A stretch of 64,000 bases of DNA from HLUCCA09 sp039822045 (lineage in GTDB: Bacteria > Pseudomonadota > Alphaproteobacteria > Rhodobacterales > Rhodobacteraceae). The translations under genes and the position numbers were made by a program. The DNA lies in contig JBCBMY010000004.1 of NCBI GenBank assembly GCA_039822045.1, forward strand, positions 1 through 64,000. The letters are read 5' to 3'. The notes beneath the pieces were generated by a model, which saw only the letters and a program-made list of their open reading frames with translations, did no database searches and was not told the DNA's origin. Shown here piece after piece: positions 16,910 to 25,518 of this stretch; position 1 is the stretch's first letter, and the number at the start of each line of letters is the position of its first letter.

Positions 16910-19321
16910 ATGTCGGGAGAGTCGCGCCAGCAAGCCTTGGGGGCGTGCCAAAACGCAAACCCCGATCACCCGCCCGCAACGACGGCGTGGGCGCTCGGGC
17001 AGATCGAGAACCTGGAAGACGTGCTCGTCGACCGGGCCATTGCGATTGCCAAAACCAACGGCTACGCGCCCTATACGACCACATTGCGGGCCGCGTGGCG
17101 GGAAGCGGTGCGCAGCCTGACGGAGGCGCTCGGACACGCCCTTTGCGACAACAGGCCCGGTCCGGGCGGTCCCCAAGCCGAGATCGAGTATCGGAAGGAT
17201 CCGCGCTTTGCCCGCATGCGCGCAATCGCGCGCACGCATCGTTCCGTGGGCATCTCGCTGGAGCTCTATCTCGGCCTCTTCAAGCATTTCCGGAGGATCT
17301 ATCTCGACGCGCTAGGCGGGCTCGATCTGCCGAAAGGCGCGCGCGCAGACCTGTTGGCCCGCGCTCTGGACTTCTTCGACGAGTCGGAACTTAGTGTCAC
17401 CGCCGACTGGACTGCGGCAGGTGAGGCAGAGCGGCTGAGGGAGTTGCAGGCCCGGGCCCGCGCCCTGACGTTGAAGCGCGACCGATACGTTGCGATCTTC
17501 GAAAGCCTCCGAAACCCCGCCTTCCTGCTCGATCAGGGCGAAAATCTCGTACACGCGAACAAGGCAGCGCTCGACCTGTTCGTCGGCCAGGGCGAGGAGG
17601 GTGACGGCCTCTACCTTCCCGAGCGCAACCAACTCGCAGAGCGCCTTGGGCCCGTTCTGACCGATGTGCTCGGCGTTGACCGCGCGCCGAGTCCTGAAGA
17701 CACGGTCGAGCGCGTGGCCTGGCTTGAGACGAGCACAGGTTGGCGGTGTTTCGACGTACGCCTGCGCCCGTTACACGATGCGGTCCAAAACACTGCGCTC
17801 GGCCAGTTGCTCCAACTCTACGATGTCACGGCCCATCGCGAGGCAACGGAACAGGCGCAGCGGGCCGAACGGCAGATGTCGCGATTTCTTGCGACCATGA
17901 GCCACGAGATCCGAACGCCGCTGCATTCCGTGCTCGGCGCGGCAGATCTGTTGCGGAAGTCGGAAGACGCGGCGCGCGATACGTACCTCGACGTGATCCA
18001 GAGCGCCGGTCAGTCTCTGCTGCTGACGCTCAACAACGTTCTCGATTTCTCAAAGCTTGAGAACGGTTCTGTGGTTCCGCAGCCGACCGACATCGAGATC
18101 CGCCCTGCGCTGGAGGCCGTGTGCGCAATGGCGGCCATTGGGCCGGATGCCGAGCGCAGCGCGCTGTCGCTGGTGGTTGAGCCGAACGTGCCAGACCGGG
18201 TGCGCATCGACTGGGCGATGACGCGGCAGGTTCTGACGAACCTGCTCTCGAACGCAGTCCGCCACGACGGGGGACGGGGTGTCAGGTTGCGCGTCGCCGC
18301 GCGGGGTACGGATCCCGGCGGGGTGCTGATGCGGTTTGAAGTTGCTGATCATGGTCCTGGCTTGTCGGACGAGGCAGCCGAAGCACTGCGACGGCCCTTC
18401 GACGAGACGAACGCACGTCATACGACTCAGGGTGGCGCCGGGCTTGGCCTTGCGATCTCAGGGCATCTCGTTGGCTCGATGGGCGGACGGATGGACTTCA
18501 CCAACGTCAAGGACGGGACGGAGATCTGGTTCGAGATTCCGGCGTCGCATGGGGCTGTGTGCAGGACTGACGCGCCGACCAAGACCAAGATAGGACCGGT
18601 TTCCGGTGGGCGTTGTCTCTTGGTCGATGACGACCAGCTTGGTGCGATCGTCTCCCGACACCAACTGGCCAGCATTGGGTTTGAGGTCGATCACGCCAAG
18701 ACACTGTCCGAAGCGCGCGGGGCACTCGCCGCCCGCAACTACGACGCGGTCGTCGTCGACTACCTTTTGCCTGATGGGACCGGACCCGAGTTGCTGGATG
18801 AGATCGCGGCCGGCCCCGAGCAAGTGAGTCCCAGGCTCGTGGGGCTGTCGGCGAACGCCGAGGCTCTGCATGCCTGCGAAACGGCGCGCGCAGGTTTCCA
18901 CGCGGTCCTGGCTAAGCCAGCGGATGCGTCCACGCTTGCCAAGGCGCTCTTGCGGCAGTCCGAGCCGACTGCGGTGTCGGCGACCTCGGAGAGGCCACGT
19001 GTCACCAGTCTTGAAGGTCTGTCGGAGGAAACCGTGGCGGCCATGATCGATGCGTTTCGCGAACAATGGTCGGCCTTTCGCGACGAGCTGGCTGATCTCC
19101 GTGGCGGCGCGCCGTCGAAGATCGTCGCTGATCTGGCCCACCGGCTTGCCGGCACGACCGCGCAGCTCGGTCTTGTCGACCTTGAAGACGCGTTGCGGGA
19201 GCTGGAGCGCAGGAGCCGGTTGGACGCCAGCGACGTTGACGATCTCCTCGGCCTGCTCGACCAACCCCTTGAGAGCAAAGTGTCTTGGCACCAGCTTTTG
19301 GCGGTCGAGGACGTGCAATGA
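16910..19321 (+). CDS. Hybrid sensor histidine kinase with receiver and HPt domains (candidate ddhS)
   Basis: 803 residues from ATG 16910, with GGGAGGG just upstream. Order: a helical N-terminal sensor region (1-185), a PAS-like domain (about 195-310), HisKA with SHEIRTPLHS (His332), HATPase with an N-box NLLSNAVRHD and GGAGLGLAIS, a receiver (VDDDQ; phospho-acceptor Asp617) and a C-terminal HPt with AHRLAGTTAQLG (His744). This is an ArcB/TorS-like phosphorelay, but no membrane helices are visible, so the signal is probably sensed in the cytoplasm. It is divergent from ddhA and coupled to the regulator that follows. Control of the ddh operon is inferred from position. Confidence 0.85.
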   Translation: MSGESRQQALGACQNANPDHPPATTAWALGQIENLEDVLVDRAIAIAKTNGYAPYTTTLRAAWREAVRSLTEALGHALCDNRPGPGGPQAEIEYRKDPRFARMRAIARTHRSVGISLELYLGLFKHFRRIYLDALGGLDLPKGARADLLARALDFFDESELSVTADWTAAGEAERLRELQARARALTLKRDRYVAIFESLRNPAFLLDQGENLVHANKAALDLFVGQGEEGDGLYLPERNQLAERLGPVLTDVLGVDRAPSPEDTVERVAWLETSTGWRCFDVRLRPLHDAVQNTALGQLLQLYDVTAHREATEQAQRAERQMSRFLATMSHEIRTPLHSVLGAADLLRKSEDAARDTYLDVIQSAGQSLLLTLNNVLDFSKLENGSVVPQPTDIEIRPALEAVCAMAAIGPDAERSALSLVVEPNVPDRVRIDWAMTRQVLTNLLSNAVRHDGGRGVRLRVAARGTDPGGVLMRFEVADHGPGLSDEAAEALRRPFDETNARHTTQGGAGLGLAISGHLVGSMGGRMDFTNVKDGTEIWFEIPASHGAVCRTDAPTKTKIGPVSGGRCLLVDDDQLGAIVSRHQLASIGFEVDHAKTLSEARGALAARNYDAVVVDYLLPDGTGPELLDEIAAGPEQVSPRLVGLSANAEALHACETARAGFHAVLAKPADASTLAKALLRQSEPTAVSATSERPRVTSLEGLSEETVAAMIDAFREQWSAFRDELADLRGGAPSKIVADLAHRLAGTTAQLGLVDLEDALRELERRSRLDASDVDDLLGLLDQPLESKVSWHQLLAVEDVQ

Positions 19322-20049
19322 CGCGCGCGCGGCTTGGCCAAGCATCAGAGAACGGCGCGGCCCATGGAGATGTTCTGTGCGTCGATGACGACGCCGTGGT
19401 TCAGATCCTATTGGAAGAGGTCGTCCGGCTCGCCGGTGCGTCGTACCACGGCGCGCGCTCCGCCCAGGAGGCAGAGGCAGAGCTGTGCGCCCGCAGGTTC
19501 GACCTGATACTCTTGGATCGCAGGTTGCCCGACAGCGACGGTTTACTGCTGATCGAGACGGCCCGGCAACGAAGCGATTGTCCTGTGGTTGTTCTGTCCG
19601 AGTTGGGCTGCCCTCAGGACCGCCAACTGGGCCTCGGCCTTGGTGCAGAGGAATATCTTCCAAAGCCCTTCAACCCGATCGAACTGACAGGCCGCATTCG
19701 GTTTCTGCTCGGACGGGAGCACCGCCGCCGCGAACAGGTGCGCTCCCAACGGATCACGCTCGGAGAATTGGTCTTTACGCCTGGGGAGCGATGTTTGGAC
19801 GTCGATGGTGAGCGCCAGTTTTTGCCGCCGGCGGAGTCCCGATTGCTTTGCCGTCTCATGGAGCGGCACGGGACCGTGCTCAGTCGTGACGACCTCACAC
19901 TCGCAGCCTGCGGCCGGGGCTGGACTCCCGGGGACAGGACAACGGATGTCCTAATCGCCAGGCTGCGCCGCAAGTTGCCCGAACACGCCGCCAAGATCGT
20001 TACAGTGCATCGGCTCGGCTATGCGCTGCATGTGTCCGCGCCCTCCTAG
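19318..20049 (+). CDS. OmpR-family response regulator (candidate ddhR)
   Basis: 243 residues; the ATG overlaps the kinase stop. The receiver domain has acidic pocket VDDDA, phospho-acceptor Asp67 in LILLDRRLPDSDG and Lys in YLPKPFNP. The C-terminal winged helix (about 145-240) ends with TVDVLIARLRRKL-like and VTVHRLGYAL motifs typical of OmpR/TorR. It would take phosphate from the HPt domain of the partner kinase and bind direct repeats, such as those upstream of ddhA. It ends 96 bases before the convergent nitrile hydratase operon. Confidence 0.88.
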   Translation: MTRARLGQASENGAAHGDVLCVDDDAVVQILLEEVVRLAGASYHGARSAQEAEAELCARRFDLILLDRRLPDSDGLLLIETARQRSDCPVVVLSELGCPQDRQLGLGLGAEEYLPKPFNPIELTGRIRFLLGREHRRREQVRSQRITLGELVFTPGERCLDVDGERQFLPPAESRLLCRLMERHGTVLSRDDLTLAACGRGWTPGDRTTDVLIARLRRKLPEHAAKIVTVHRLGYALHVSAPS

Positions 20050-20144
20050 GACGCAATTGTTGTGGCCGGCTCGCCGGTAGCCAGTGCCGCCGCGCTTACT
20101 ATCCAATGCTCAGTCGTGCCGGGTATCGCGGGGGCGCAGGTTCC

Positions 20145-20474
20145 TCAGACTTTGGTGTCTGGCGCCGCGCACAAAGCGATTGGCTGGCCATGTGGGGTGG
20201 CGCGTGCGGCGGCCTGCCAGCGGTCGGAAAGCGCGCGGACCTCAGCAGCGTCTGCAATCCCTTGATCCTCGATGATGGTCACAAGCGCCTCTGACCAGAC
20301 TTGCCAGTACTGGGCCGCTTCTGCGGTCTTGATCCGCGGTCCGAAGACAGACGCCCACTCAGACCAAGTGAAATGCCCTGCCTCGTTCAATGCAACCGTC
20401 AACGCGAAGAGTTGCGCTTGCCAGGGTTCATCGAAAGGAGCCTCAGGTGCGCTCAAGATAGGGCTCCCAGGCAT
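20145..20474 (-). CDS. Nitrile hydratase accessory/activator protein
   Basis: 109 residues. FDEPWQAQLFALTVALNEAGHFTWSEWASVF is related to the N-terminal half of the nitrile hydratase beta subunit; PWQAQLFALTVAL and FTWSEWA are hallmarks of the P14K/NhlE-type activator that helps load cobalt and modify the active-site cysteines. It is the third gene of the operon; the ATG start at 20474 overlaps the nthB end by 32 bases, and a TTG at about 20456 is an alternative. It acts in the cytoplasm. Confidence 0.82.
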   Translation of the reverse strand: MPGSPILSAPEAPFDEPWQAQLFALTVALNEAGHFTWSEWASVFGPRIKTAEAAQYWQVWSEALVTIIEDQGIADAAEVRALSDRWQAAARATPHGQPIALCAAPDTKV

Positions 20475-21099
20475 CGATACTCACCGTAAGTGAGCGATCG
20501 GCGCCTTCGCCGAATAGTTCAATTGCGTCGAAGCGCACGGTATAGAGCGGGCAAGGGCTCTCGCCTTCGAAGTGAGCGTTCGTGTCCGGGTAGACGTGCG
20601 AACCATGGATCGCTGTCACCACACCTGAGCACCCTCTCGCGTAGCCCGGAAGACGGGTATGGCCTGACGGCTGGTGGTTCACGGTGCGAACCCTGTCACC
20701 CACAGAGAAGATCGGCGCAGGACCTGCCCGGTCGGTGGGCCCGCCTGCGGCAAGAACCTTTGCAACGGCTTCAGGAGACAGACGGCGGTCTTGCCGGAGA
20801 CCAGGAGCGCTGGCGTGCCCGGCGGCGAGTTCGGAACGCGTGATCTCGCCCGACCGCTCCAACAGGGCCTCCAAAGCGCGCAGCCAAATCGCGTAGTAGC
20901 TTGATGCGTAGTAGGTCGCTGGCGGCAGGCTTTCGCGGGCGTGGCGCGACACGTCGATGTTCCAGTACCCTAGCGCGCCGGCCGCCAAGGTGACGCCAAG
21001 CGCGCGCTTCTCCCACGCTGCATGGAAGCGAACGTTCTCGTCCTCGGGGAACACCGCGCCGAACCCGTGCCGGCCACCGATATCCTGTGGACCGTTCAT
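20443..21099 (-). CDS. nthB: Nitrile hydratase beta subunit
   Basis: 218 residues starting MNGPQDIGGRHGFG, the conserved NthB N-terminus, with the ATG overlapping the nthA stop. The C-terminal SH3-like domain has FSVGDRVRTVNHQPSGHTRLPGYARG, split here as FSVGDRVR and GHTRLPGYARG, and ends with VSIDAWEPYLE. It forms the alpha-beta dimer that hydrates nitriles to amides in the cytoplasm. Length and motifs are normal. No amidase is adjacent to finish amide breakdown. Confidence 0.92.
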   Translation of the reverse strand: MNGPQDIGGRHGFGAVFPEDENVRFHAAWEKRALGVTLAAGALGYWNIDVSRHARESLPPATYYASSYYAIWLRALEALLERSGEITRSELAAGHASAPGLRQDRRLSPEAVAKVLAAGGPTDRAGPAPIFSVGDRVRTVNHQPSGHTRLPGYARGCSGVVTAIHGSHVYPDTNAHFEGESPCPLYTVRFDAIELFGEGADRSLTVSIDAWEPYLERT

Positions 21100-21707
21100 G
21101 CGTGCCCCGGCCGTCGGGCGAGGCCACAACCGATCATGCTGTCACGCGTGACGAGTTCGGCAAGTGCGTCTGCATCCATCTCGTCGGTGCCCGCGGGACG
21201 CTCCGGGATGGCGAGGTAGCGGATCTCGGCGGTCGAGTCCCACACATGGATCTTCGTGTCATCGGGCAGGTTCACCCCGAACTCGGCGAGAACCGACCTC
21301 GGCTCGCGAACCGCCCGAGCGCGGTAGGCGGGCGATTTGTACCAGGTCGGCGGTAGCCCGAGAACCGGCCAAGGGTAGCAAGAGCACAGCGTGCAAACCA
21401 CAAGGTTGTGATCTTCCGGTGTGTTGAAGACAGCGACCATATGTTCGCCCTGCCTGCCGACAAACCCCATCGAGGAGATGGCCTTGGTCGCGTCTTCGCG
21501 CAGCCACGCCGCAAAGTCCGGATCTGTCCAAGCCTTCGCCACCACCGCCGCTCCATTTCGTGGTCCGACCTTGTGCTCGTAGGTTTCGATGATCGCGTCG
21601 ACCGCCGCGGGATCGACCAGACCTTTCTCGACGAGGATTGTCTCAAGTGCACGAACCCGCGCCGTCATCTCGTCCAGTTCATTGTCGTGGTGAGAGTGAT
21701 CGTGCAT
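21096..21707 (-). CDS. nthA: Nitrile hydratase alpha subunit, cobalt type
   Basis: 203 residues from ATG 21707 (GAAGGG upstream). The metal-binding motif is VCTLCSCYPW with Cys105, Cys108, Ser109 and Cys110; Thr after the first Cys marks the cobalt type rather than the iron type (VCSLCSC). LGLPPTWYKSPAYRARAV follows, as in all NthA proteins. The N-terminus is His-rich (MHDHSHHD). It opens an A-B-activator operon. Its substrates could be plant or algal nitriles, but nothing in the sequence shows which. Confidence 0.93.
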   Translation of the reverse strand: MHDHSHHDNELDEMTARVRALETILVEKGLVDPAAVDAIIETYEHKVGPRNGAAVVAKAWTDPDFAAWLREDATKAISSMGFVGRQGEHMVAVFNTPEDHNLVVCTLCSCYPWPVLGLPPTWYKSPAYRARAVREPRSVLAEFGVNLPDDTKIHVWDSTAEIRYLAIPERPAGTDEMDADALAELVTRDSMIGCGLARRPGHA

Positions 21708-22146
21708 CGCAGCCCTTCGGTTTGGCGCAGTATGCGGACCGCCGGCACGGGTTCCAAGCCTGGATCGCACGCCCCGTCCGCTGCTGGCATTCGTTTGAGG
21801 TGCCGCCCGCCGATCGGACGCCGACTAGCGTTCATGCGTCACGGCACCGAGACTGCACACAGTGTTGTTCGTCCTCGAGCAACCGAGGAGGAATTGAATA
21901 GCACGCGCCTGGTCGGACTTGCTGCGGGTTTGGCAGACCTTGCTAGCCCCGGGCGCTTCCGCCCGACAGCGCTTTGGACGTCATAAGCGGGACGGACGAC
22001 CGATAGACCGTCCGGGATGAAGATTGTCTTGCTAGGTCCTCCGATCCGCAATGTTTGCTGCAACACCAACTCCAAGGTGTACTACCGATGATAGCGTCGT
22101 GCGGAGCAATGATCGGAGAGGTTTGCCGGGAGCCCGGTGCGCACCT

Positions 22147-22184
22147 TGCTTGTTGGCGCCGCACATGTGCGGCGCCAACAAGCA
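22147..22184. repeat. Perfect 38-bp palindrome with no loop
   Basis: The left arm TGCTTGTTGGCGCCGCACA is followed directly by its exact reverse complement. There are no mismatches over 19 bp per arm. It sits in gene-poor DNA downstream of no active gene on either side, so a simple terminator role is not obvious. A remnant of a transposon end or an extragenic palindrome family are alternatives. Confidence 0.85.
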
Positions 22185-22382
22185 CGCAGCGAAACCAAAT
22201 GCAGTGGGCCAGATCGCAGCTCTGGTCCTTCTGGTTCGGGGTCTAGCCCGCCATCCCACTATCGACTGTCGGCCGGGCAAGGGTGTGGACGCCCAGATCC
22301 GGCCCTGCCAATGAACTCGTGAGCCCAGCAATCTCGCGGCGCTTGCCGTGACAGCGAAAGTTTCCCTCACATCGGCCCTGCT

Positions 22383-22610
22383 CTATGAGGCGGCTTGGTC
22401 GAGGAATATGCCGGTACCAGTCAGCCCAGGGACGGTGGCGTGGCTTGCAATCGCGCCTGGCGCAGGGCACTTTCCCCAGTCTTTTCCAAGGGCTTTCATG
22501 GCCGCCTTCCTCGCCCCTGAGAGCAAAGAACCGAAGGCGATGATGTTGGCGGCAATTGCCGCGCCGATGCCCCGCCTACCCCCGTCGACACGCGCCGTCT
22601 TTCCTTGCAC
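22383..22610 (-). pseudogene. Possible short-chain dehydrogenase (SDR) remnant
   Basis: The 75-residue reading frame begins GKTARVDGGRRGIGAAIA, close to the SDR cofactor motif TGxxxGIG, with VDGG where VTGG is expected. It then passes directly into pieces resembling the helix after the catalytic Tyr-Lys (GARKAAMKALGKDWG) and the PGAIA loop. About two thirds of a normal SDR, including the Tyr-x3-Lys active site, is missing. I read it as an internally deleted pseudogene; chance similarity cannot be excluded. Confidence 0.35.
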
Positions 22611-22662
22611 TCACTTTCTGTCGTTTAGGGCGCCTCGCCGTTGCAACCTGTCAGAGAAGGCA

Positions 22663-23124
22663 TCACTTGGACTTGTTAAGTGCATACTGCGCAATCTTCC
22701 AATCTCCCTCGACTGGCTCAAAGACCCACAGTTCCCGGTTGATCCCTGGGACGGTCTGGCCCGTATCCCTGATCGTTATGATGCCAGAGGAGCTTGTCGC
22801 GGCATAGGGCATGTCCCCCGCAACGACGATGTCGGCGGGATCGATCGAGAATTCGAGCTCAAGGCTCAGCGCGCCAAAGGCATCGGCATTCTCGAACGTG
22901 GTGTGGGCCACCACGAAGTCTCCTTCCGGGATCAGTCGGTGTGTGGTGCCCGTGAGCCCCGTTTCCTGGGCGATGGGAATGACGCCGAGGATGCCTTCTG
23001 CGACAGTCGAAAAGAGCGGATTGTGCTGGATATAGTCTGGGGTCACCAAAGCGCGCGCCGCATCGAAATCATAGTCCACGAAAACTGCGGTCAGAAGTGT
23101 GGCAACCAGTTCCTGGGGAGCCAT
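22663..23124 (-). CDS. SnoaL-like / NTF2-fold protein
   Basis: 153 residues from ATG 23124. The sequence follows the SnoaL pattern: an N-terminal helix pair with DYDFDAARALVTPDYIQHNP, a central HRLIPEGDFVVAHTTFEN and a C-terminal strand RELWVFEPVEGDWKIAQYAL. Such proteins are small cone-shaped enzymes or binding proteins, and the substrate cannot be predicted. No signal peptide from this start. The ribosome-binding site is weak, and an upstream in-frame extension to 23265 looks non-coding. It stands alone next to the integrated element. Confidence 0.7.
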   Translation of the reverse strand: MAPQELVATLLTAVFVDYDFDAARALVTPDYIQHNPLFSTVAEGILGVIPIAQETGLTGTTHRLIPEGDFVVAHTTFENADAFGALSLELEFSIDPADIVVAGDMPYAATSSSGIITIRDTGQTVPGINRELWVFEPVEGDWKIAQYALNKSK

Positions 23125-23623
23125 GGTTGTTCGTTTCGACTCTGCTATCCGAGGATAAGTTCTGGTTTCGCGCCAAGGCTCAATTTCGCACTTTTGCGGA
23201 ACATGGTTTGAATTGAGACGCTTGGGGAGGTCCCAGCGGCTTGAACCCAAAACGCACCGAGGCAACCCGCACCCCAGTGCCCCGAAAGGACAGGCCCATA
23301 TTGCTTCCCGTTGGCATCAACAGCGAAGCAGAGGCCCCCCGCTGTCCGATCCGAACCGTGCTTTCAAAGGTCGCCGGCGAGCGGCAAATCATCATCGTGC
23401 TTGCCCTTGAGGACCGTCCGATGCGTTTCGGCGCAAGCATTCTTGACTGAGCACGGTTCGTCACTTGGCAGTGGGGTAAAGCGAGAACGGCTTGCACGGA
23501 TCTGCACGCGCACTCCACCACCGTGCACGACCCTCCATGCAACAGCCTGGTCTGGGATGCGGGCCCGGGGGGAGCAATCGCCCATGGTCTTCTCTTAAAT
23601 CAATGGGTTTTCGCGGTGGTTGC
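23125..23623. other. Gene-poor stretch before the att site
   Basis: About 500 bases between the SnoaL-like gene and the left att copy. Short frames exist on both strands but none has a family motif or a convincing ribosome-binding site. Confidence 0.5.
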
Positions 23624-23646
23624 TGGTGCTGCCGGAGAGATTTGAA
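23624..23646. other. attL: 23-bp copy of the tRNA-Thr 3' end
   Basis: TGGTGCTGCCGGAGAGATTT followed by GAA is identical to 40053-40075, which is the CCA plus acceptor and T-arm part of the tRNA-Thr gene. Similarity stops on both sides. It is the displaced original 3' end left by site-specific integration. Confidence 0.9.
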
Positions 23647-23720
23647 ATCTCAGGAATTTCTTTGACTGTCACGCTTAAGATGCTGATAATAATCAGAAAA
23701 ATGATGAACGGAAGAGCGGC

Positions 23721-23754
23721 GTTGGTACAGTGAGTTGGGACAAAAGTTGGTACA
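23721..23754. repeat. Left integrase arm-type repeats
   Basis: GTTGGTACA occurs at 23721-23729 and 23746-23754, with a one-mismatch copy, GTTGGGACA, at 23734-23742; spacing is 12-13 bp. A further exact copy is at 23919-23927. The same nonamer flanks the other att site, which suggests binding sites for the integrase N-terminal domain. Confidence 0.7.
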
Positions 23755-23874
23755 AAAGATCGGATCGCGCGGGCCACGCAATCATAGACTTCAAGCTCAA
23801 TCGTGTCAGAGACACTTACGTGAAGGCAAGTTGCTGAAACTGATATACGCTTCGTGGTTTCGAAGCAGGACAAC

Positions 23875-24057
23875 ATGTCAATCACTAACACTCCTAGCTA
23901 CGACATCGTCGAACGTGAGTTGGTACACTTAGCCGCACGTGTTCCAGTGAGGGCGGAGATGCCTCATGGCACCGAAGAAGAGCGTCAGCTCTTCGTCCTA
24001 GTTTATCAGATCAAGCGCTTGACGTTTGGCTCAGAAGGGAGGACGCAAAGAGGCTAG
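23875..24057 (+). CDS. Possible small protein, unknown
   Basis: 60 residues starting MSITNTPSYDIVERELVHLA, with AGGA shortly upstream. No family is recognised and no partner gene is near. One of the arm-type nonamers lies inside the frame, which argues that this may be non-coding attachment DNA instead. Confidence 0.25.
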   Translation: MSITNTPSYDIVERELVHLAARVPVRAEMPHGTEEERQLFVLVYQIKRLTFGSEGRTQRG

Positions 24058-24333
24058 CGGACGCCACCGCAAACTTGGTTCCAGCCGGGAGTTAGACGAA
24101 GAACAACCAATAGAGCTTTCGGAGCCAAGCAATCACACGACGGCTACGAGCCAAACTTGTCCTTTGCTTAATCCGCACTGAATGTTTGGCTTTGCTAATC
24201 TCTCCAGTCTTGATACCCCTGTTCCGAATGAAAAGATTGCAAGAGCCAGTCGAGAGAGTATCACCTCATGACGTATTTTGGGATAGTATCTGAGCATTCA
24301 GGTTTCTAGGAAAACTTTGAGCCCTTAGGTTTC

Positions 24334-25518
24334 TCAACTCCGCATTAAGCGCCTTCTGTAATCTTCTGCATCTGGGTAGATTTCCAAAAACGAACGAAAA
24401 TCGACATGCGTATTGATCTTATTATAGAGCGCCTCCTTATACATTTCCTCTCCACTAGGAGCGTTTTCCTTAGCCAGCAACGCACGTTTCTCCGCTTCAA
24501 CGTAGCTCGTGGCGCGTGAAACCCAATCCGACAAAACCTCGGGGTCGATCCACACTCCGGCTTCAGTAACCTTGGACAAAAACACCTTAAATCTATCCGA
24601 AACACCACGAAAGTCAAGAAACCTCGCAATTAGACTTGAAGGAATCTCGTCAAATGGAGAGTATCGTGAAAAGTCCATTAGGTCATCGATCTCAGTGATG
24701 AGGGCCATTGTGTGCTTCCGAGCGTAAGTGTTGGGACTTGGAGCTCTGCCCGCAAACAAATAAAAAATGGAAATTGCCTGCTTAAAACTCTCAGCCTTCG
24801 AAATGCAAATGGACTGCATCTCAACAGTTGGCGCACAGAAGTTTCTTGTCACTAAGTCTAATCTATCGGCGCACTCGTCGAAGTCTATGGCACTCAGGAG
24901 AAACTCATGAAAATAATCTGGATGATACATGCTAACGCCAAAGAGTGGACTCTTCACACCTGATAACCCCCAGAAGTTCAAAGCGTCCAAACTCCTGAAG
25001 ACTTTGCCGTTCGCGAGTACTCCATAGTGACGCATATAAAAGCTCACAAGGTGAACTCCTGCCTCAATTTCATTTGCGTCAAGGCCAAACCCCCTCATTT
25101 CCTCCAACAAGCCAAGATAGGTCTCAAGAGCGTCTGCACCGTGTGAAGATAGATAATTTGAAACAAAGAGAGTATGTCGTTCCGAAAGTCTTCCAGATAA
25201 CCTGCGATAGCTCATCATCCACTGAGTGGAGATAGTAGCCAAGTAGTCTTCCACACCGCCCCCAGCGATTGCTTCTGCACGGCTGGTGATTGCACGCCTT
25301 TGGTCGCTGTTCTGCTGCTTGAGCTGTGCAAGCGTTACGGTTGCCTCACTAAGGACACAGCCAGATAGGTCAATTCCGCTTAAATCATGGCTTGTAAGAT
25401 CGGCATCGGAAAAGTCGACGCATAAAAACATCTCAGCCTCGGCCATATTAACCAACTTTGCCAATGACTTAAGATCGTCAGTTTTTGATTGCAGAAGCAG
25501 GGCGATTTGATCAAACAA
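24334..25518 (-). CDS. Unknown protein with short pentapeptide-like N-terminal segment (KAP-linked module, gene A)
   Basis: 394 residues. The start is a TTG at 25518, directly after the TAA of gene B, with GGAG 7 bases upstream, so translation is coupled. Residues about 30-60 (CVDFSDADLTSHDLSGIDLS) show pentapeptide-like A(D/N)LxG spacing for a few turns only. The rest is predicted helical with no recognised motif. No signal peptide or membrane helix. Together with gene B it is divergent from a KAP-family NTPase, inside the tRNA-Thr element, with GC well below the host. A role in defence is a hypothesis only. Confidence 0.7.
   Translation of the reverse strand: MFDQIALLLQSKTDDLKSLAKLVNMAEAEMFLCVDFSDADLTSHDLSGIDLSGCVLSEATVTLAQLKQQNSDQRRAITSRAEAIAGGGVEDYLATISTQWMMSYRRLSGRLSERHTLFVSNYLSSHGADALETYLGLLEEMRGFGLDANEIEAGVHLVSFYMRHYGVLANGKVFRSLDALNFWGLSGVKSPLFGVSMYHPDYFHEFLLSAIDFDECADRLDLVTRNFCAPTVEMQSICISKAESFKQAISIFYLFAGRAPSPNTYARKHTMALITEIDDLMDFSRYSPFDEIPSSLIARFLDFRGVSDRFKVFLSKVTEAGVWIDPEVLSDWVSRATSYVEAEKRALLAKENAPSGEEMYKEALYNKINTHVDFRSFLEIYPDAEDYRRRLMRS

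Larger units (their letters stand above)
21708..22662. other. 955-base region with no intact gene
   Basis: The span between nthA and the SnoaL-like gene has only short overlapping frames without family motifs. It holds a perfect palindrome (22147-22184) and an SDR-like coding remnant (22383-22610), both described separately. It looks like decaying DNA. Confidence 0.6.

Noticed and set aside
22032..22370. Short frames around the palindrome
   Set aside because: Created by the symmetrical sequence, without start signals or motifs.
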